A stretch of 64,000 nt of DNA from HGM04593 sp045661225 (GTDB lineage Bacteria; Bacteroidota; Bacteroidia; Bacteroidales; Bacteroidaceae). Where the stretch lies: NCBI GenBank assembly GCA_045661225.1, contig JAZRFF010000016.1, positions 9,208 through 73,207 of the forward strand, read 5' to 3'. Position 1 is the stretch's first letter, and every line of letters starts with the position of its first letter. Below, piece by piece: positions 61,156 to 64,000 of this stretch. The translations under genes were made by a program, and so were the position numbers. The notes beneath the pieces are model-generated. The model was not told where the DNA came from, did not search any database, and saw only the letters and a program-made list of their open reading frames with translations.

Positions 61156-61788
61156 CTACTTTGTTGAATTGTTATTATTGAAATCCGACATAAACAGTAC
61201 CCCATTGTTGAAATACTCAAACGCGATTGACATTGTTTTCATTAGGTTTGGGTATTTTTCTTTATTGATATTATAAAGGGTTTGAAACTCCTTTTCTTGG
61301 CTTTGGTCATCTACTGTATTCGACCAATAGAATTGCCAGAATTGCATTTGGTGCCCCTTTTCTATTTTTGATAAACAATGAATGAATACATCATTCTTTT
61401 CTTGCATTTTGTCGTGCAATAATGTTTGCAGATAATTAGGGGCGTCTGCATCAAGCGACGCTCCAACCGATAATGCTATTAGTCTGTTGCAGTATAGAGT
61501 GTCGTTTATTGCATAACATTCCGCGAGTGCCTTTATGTGCTCATATGCTCGACTATACATTGACAAGTCGTACCCATCTTTGTCGCTGTATTTATATGTA
61601 GAGTTAAAATCGTCCCAGTTCCTAGGAAACGCTCTGAAAAAATCCAATTGCAATTTTGGGGATTGTGGATTTTGCAATAATGCCCTATATGCATTGTTTA
61701 GTCTTGCTGTGTCAATGGGAAAATATTGCGCTGTGATTGTTGAAAGAAACGTTGCAAACAGTAATAGTGTAAGAAAAAAGCGTTTCAT
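61156..61788 (-). CDS. Exported protein of unknown function
   Basis: 210 residues, signal peptide MKRFFLTLLLFATFLSTITAQ. The mature part is helical and rich in aromatic residues (LDFFRAFPRNWDDFNSTYKYS, MQFWQFYWSNTVDDQSQ) and has a low-complexity Asn tail (SDFNNNNSTK). I do not recognise it. The phrase RAFPRNWDDFNSTY resembles a small group of exported hypothetical proteins near bacterial toxin loci, but I cannot confirm this. 23 bases after the preceding lipoprotein gene. Confidence 0.72.
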   Translation of the reverse strand: MKRFFLTLLLFATFLSTITAQYFPIDTARLNNAYRALLQNPQSPKLQLDFFRAFPRNWDDFNSTYKYSDKDGYDLSMYSRAYEHIKALAECYAINDTLYCNRLIALSVGASLDADAPNYLQTLLHDKMQEKNDVFIHCLSKIEKGHQMQFWQFYWSNTVDDQSQEKEFQTLYNINKEKYPNLMKTMSIAFEYFNNGVLFMSDFNNNNSTK

Positions 61789-61811
61789 AAGATTTATTTC
61801 TAAAATAAAGA

Positions 61812-62603
61812 CTATTCGCTCAAGTAGTGTATTCTTCTTTTTAAGTAGTTGTTACTGTTACTTTTCGGGGCTTTATCCATAATTGTGCGCTCTATCCAAT
61901 TGCCCTGATTATCGTACTTGTATCTTATTTTTATATTTGTCCAGTCGCCGCTGTCCCATGGAAAGTTCTCACTTTCTTCTATAACATTCCCATTTTTATC
62001 CCTTTTCCTTTTTGTGATTGAGTAAATCTCGCCGGTTACAGCCAAATGGCACTCCTCTGTTTCCGTTCCATCATCATTGTAGTTGTAATTATATTTATAT
62101 GGTGGTATCCCGTCACAATGGTATTCAAAAGCATCGCATAGTCGATTGTTTTTGTCGTAAGATTTCTGCACCATATACAACAAGGCTTTTTGGGTGGTAT
62201 CAGGATATATATAGCCATAATCTCGGTACAGGGTTACATTTTTGTTGTCATCAAATTCAACAATACTATAAGATGTCTCCTTTTGGTTGCTATCGTAGTA
62301 ATGCAGATCTATTCTGTTAGAACCATTATAGCCGTATTCACAGTAGCCATTTTCACCTTCGTTCGTGTAATAAATAGTCTTCACGAGGTGTTGTTTGTTG
62401 TTGTATACAAACAAGGTTGAATCATACCCTTGTTCATCATCATAAACGATAGAAGATACCTTGCCTTTTAAGAAACTTTTTCCGTGCAAAGTAACAGTAT
62501 CTGATGAGCGCACAATGGGTTCGTCTATCTTCTTGTAACTGCAAGAAAATAAAACAAAAACAAAGATGTAAAGCGGTGTGCTCGCTATAAAAGTTTTATT
62601 CAT
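61812..62603 (-). CDS. Lipoprotein with YD-like repeats
   Basis: 263 residues from the ATG at 62603, giving a lipobox VLFSC with Cys21. The mature protein has regularly spaced beta-hairpin motifs reminiscent of single YD/RHS repeats: EYGYNGSNRIDLHYYDSN, YDKNNRLCDAFEYHCDG, RDKNGNVIEESEN, YKYDNQGNWIERTI. Longer upstream starts lack a signal peptide. Similar short YD-repeat lipoproteins are common in Bacteroidetes; their role is unknown. Lies between the DUF5675-like gene and an exported protein gene. Confidence 0.75.
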   Translation of the reverse strand: MNKTFIASTPLYIFVFVLFSCSYKKIDEPIVRSSDTVTLHGKSFLKGKVSSIVYDDEQGYDSTLFVYNNKQHLVKTIYYTNEGENGYCEYGYNGSNRIDLHYYDSNQKETSYSIVEFDDNKNVTLYRDYGYIYPDTTQKALLYMVQKSYDKNNRLCDAFEYHCDGIPPYKYNYNYNDDGTETEECHLAVTGEIYSITKRKRDKNGNVIEESENFPWDSGDWTNIKIRYKYDNQGNWIERTIMDKAPKSNSNNYLKRRIHYLSE

Positions 62604-62695
62604 GTATTTAGGTATTAAATTTCTAATAAAAGTTTTTCTTACATTGGAAACCATTATTTCGCAAAGCAACAGATAAGAATTTGAACAACTTCTAA

Positions 62696-63301
62696 TTATT
62701 TGAAATCAATATTTATCTTAATTCCATTTCCTCCATATTGTTTGAAGAAATTAAAAAGTTCATTCTTTTTTAACGGAGAGTTTTTTATTGTATAATCTTG
62801 GGCGTCTTCATTGTATTCAAGAGTATCGCCCGGTAATAGACAACCCGAGGTGTGATCTCCATTTTTGCCTCCATGAATAGCGATTCCACTTCGCCCCGGT
62901 ACGTTATCTACATACCAGTCAAACCTAAGATTTACATCCTTTTCTCCCCTTTCTCTTCGTTGTTTATTAATTCTCTTTTCAAGTTCAGCTTTGGAAACAA
63001 TATTATATGTTCCGTACATAATCGCTTTATCACTGTTTGCAATCTTGGCACTATCGTAATTAACATGCGGTTCTAAAAGATAGCCCTTCATTGAATCAAT
63101 CTTCTTGCCTTGTTCATCGTATGCTGTTGCAATAAAAGTGCTAACCGTACTATTCTTTCCATACCACTCTCTGGTGCTGTTTACCACAACATTTGTTTTT
63201 GGCCTTTGTTGTTGAACATAGCCTTCCTTACCGTCTTCATACGCTCTTGCTCTCTCAAAGATGTTTGGCATTCTCTGACCTTTGTTAAAAAAGTTACTCA
63301 T
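62696..63301 (-). CDS. DUF5675-like protein, candidate cell-wall-directed effector
   Basis: 201 residues from the ATG at 63301 (MSNFFNKGQRMPNIFERA); a longer in-frame start would lie within the promoter. No signal peptide. The C-terminal half reads LRFDWYVDNVPGRSG, IAIHGGKNGDHTSGCLLPGD and LKKNELFNFFKQYGG. The IHxGN..xTxGCxLxGD pattern is that of DUF5675, which I recall from phage and secretion-linked loci and which looks like the His/Cys site of L,D-transpeptidase-type folds. A catalytic role for His and Cys is inference. It heads a run in which all four downstream genes encode lipoproteins or exported proteins. Confidence 0.72.
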   Translation of the reverse strand: MSNFFNKGQRMPNIFERARAYEDGKEGYVQQQRPKTNVVVNSTREWYGKNSTVSTFIATAYDEQGKKIDSMKGYLLEPHVNYDSAKIANSDKAIMYGTYNIVSKAELEKRINKQRRERGEKDVNLRFDWYVDNVPGRSGIAIHGGKNGDHTSGCLLPGDTLEYNEDAQDYTIKNSPLKKNELFNFFKQYGGNGIKINIDFK

Positions 63302-63393
63302 AATTACTGCATTTTTAAAATTACAATGCGAAATTACTGTACGACCTTTTCTGCAAGGTTGCTGAATTGCCACTTTGAGTCCACCTTCAAAAG

Positions 63394-63424
63394 CAAATAT
63401 ACAAAACGGGCATGCCGTTGTCAA
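63394..63424 (-). promoter_or_regulatory. Promoter of the minus-strand accessory operon, with palindromic spacer
   Basis: On the minus strand TTG (63424-63422), a 20-base spacer and TATATTTG (63401-63394), an exact -7 match. The spacer contains the palindrome GGCATGCC (63409-63416), a possible operator. The leader to the DUF5675-like start is about 85 bases. Confidence 0.65.
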
Positions 63425-63564
63425 TAGTTATTGGTGGAAATCTATTTTTGTTTCGCTTGATTTAACAAAAAAGAGGGGGCTAAAGAATGTTAGTAAATAA
63501 ACAAGTTTATTCTCGGAATACAACAGATAAATATGTATATTCCGCATTTTATTAAACAAAAATA

Positions 63565-63591
63565 GGGAAACAAGTTTTCTCTTGCTTTCCC
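63565..63591 (-). terminator. Hairpin, possible terminator of an upstream minus-strand gene
   Basis: On the minus strand GGGAAAGCAAG pairs with CTTGTTTCCC (one bulged base) around a 6-base loop, followed by TATTTTTGTTT. It lies 35 bases after the possible small ORF at 63626-63748. The stretch 63425-63564 shows no gene. Confidence 0.5.
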
Positions 63592-63625
63592 ATTGAAAAT
63601 CAATAATTTAACTGATTGCTAAATC

Positions 63626-63748
63626 TTAATACTCCTCCTCGTCAAAGAAATCTTGCCTCCTTTTTACTCCCTGATAACCACCAATATATAACTGACTATC
63701 TCGTTTGGGTAGTATTCGGGCAGTATATGACCCATTGAGTAGTGCCAA
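63626..63748 (-). CDS. Possible small protein, 40 residues (TTG start)
   Basis: An open frame of 40 codons read from a TTG, encoding ALLNGSYTARILPKRDS, then QLYIGGYQGVKRRQ and an acidic end DFFDEEEY. Upstream stop codons prevent a longer reading, and no ATG is present in frame. A -7-like TATCTTTG lies on the minus strand at 63828-63821, about 75 bases upstream, and a hairpin follows. Protein-like composition, but start and expression are unproven. Confidence 0.3.
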   Translation of the reverse strand: MALLNGSYTARILPKRDSQLYIGGYQGVKRRQDFFDEEEY

Positions 63749-63915
63749 ATTACGTTTTTAATTGTCCTTAAAATCTCTCAAAATCTATTACTCCTCTTCC
63801 TCTGGGAGGATAATTTTCAGCAAAGATAACAAAAAAAATATTTTTATTTTTGTTACACCGAGATTTTTTATATTACGCTTCGGTTGCCATATAACTCAAA
63901 TGGTTGTTAGATTAT

Positions 63916-63999
63916 TTAGTGGGACTGCGTTTGAATGTTAGATGAATAAAATGACAATAATTTGCTCTTGATTTCATCTCTTACTCGGCGAAACTCGTT
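63916..63999 (-). CDS. C-terminal fragment, possibly LMW phosphatase/ArsC-like (5' end outside window)
   Basis: The minus strand is open from the window edge to a TAA at 63918-63916: 27 residues, NEFRRVRDEIKSKLLSFYSS followed by NIQTQSH. The phrase RRVRDEI is typical of the last helix of low-molecular-weight phosphotyrosine phosphatase/arsenate reductase proteins. The active site would be outside the window, so the assignment is tentative. Confidence 0.4.
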   Translation of the reverse strand, partial: NEFRRVRDEIKSKLLSFYSSNIQTQSH

Positions 64000-64000
64000 T

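Noticed and set aside
57083..63301. Prophage or integrative element
   Set aside because: Apart from the GH108 enzyme there is no integrase, capsid, tail or holin gene, no attachment-site repeat, and no tRNA next to it.
63302..63424. Longer DUF5675-like protein starting in the promoter (MTTACPFC)
   Set aside because: The ATG at 63424 overlaps the -33 element. The extra residues are Cys-rich, unlike the rest of the protein, so the start at 63301 is preferred.

Overview
The window comes from a Gram-negative member of the Bacteroidota, most likely order Bacteroidales. Evidence: a complete type IX secretion core operon (porP-gldKLMN); a Bacteroidetes-style division/cell-wall (dcw) cluster with a MurE of the meso-diaminopimelate type; families typical of gut Bacteroidales (PCMD lipoprotein, calycin-like protein with a type IX sorting-like C-terminus, acetyl-CoA hydrolase/transferase); and many -7 elements of the Bacteroides form TAnnTTTG, some with a TTG/TTTG about 19-22 bases upstream. 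Genus cannot be fixed from the sequence.

Layout. 1-3.7 kb: the end of a nitroreductase, then gyrB, rpsT and tRNA-Glu on the minus strand and recO on the plus strand. 3.7-19.7 kb (minus): yqeY, then the dcw cluster, transcribed mraZ-rsmH-ftsL-ftsI-murE-mraY-murD-ftsW-murG-murC-ftsQ-ftsA-ftsZ, nearly without gaps. Two perfect copies and a third partial copy of a 10-base MraZ-type box lie inside the mraZ promoter. murF and ddl are not in the cluster. 19.9-26.3 kb (minus): nhaA, a secreted C1B peptidase, mfd. 26.5-38.1 kb (plus): thioesterase, acetyl-CoA hydrolase/transferase, SpoU methyltransferase, MsbA-like ABC exporter, LOG-family protein, PfkB kinase, and a metal-efflux-type RND system whose adaptor carries a 75-bp tandem repeat encoding a His-rich domain.

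38.1-46.8 kb: nadK (minus) facing away from pdxJ-exbB-exbD-tonB, DJ-1, ispD, recG, ndk and a LysM/M23 peptidase. 47.0-50.0 kb: a surface-protein group (PCMD lipoprotein, beta-barrel protein, duplicated calycin-like protein). 50.2-56.1 kb: porP-gldK-gldL-gldM-gldN, the type IX secretion motor and trans-envelope complex. 56.3-58.3 kb: a beta-barrel protein and an unrecognised exported protein.

58.5-63.4 kb is a visibly more A+T-rich accessory region. A GH108-type muramidase without signal peptide is followed at once by an internally duplicated lipoprotein. On the opposite strand, a DUF5675-like protein heads a five-gene run whose other members are all lipoproteins or exported proteins, two of them tandem paralogues. 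This looks like antibacterial effector/immunity gene organisation, but that is inference; no secretion marker is visible on either putative effector. The window ends with a possible small ORF and what may be the last 27 codons of an ArsC/LMW-phosphatase-like gene.
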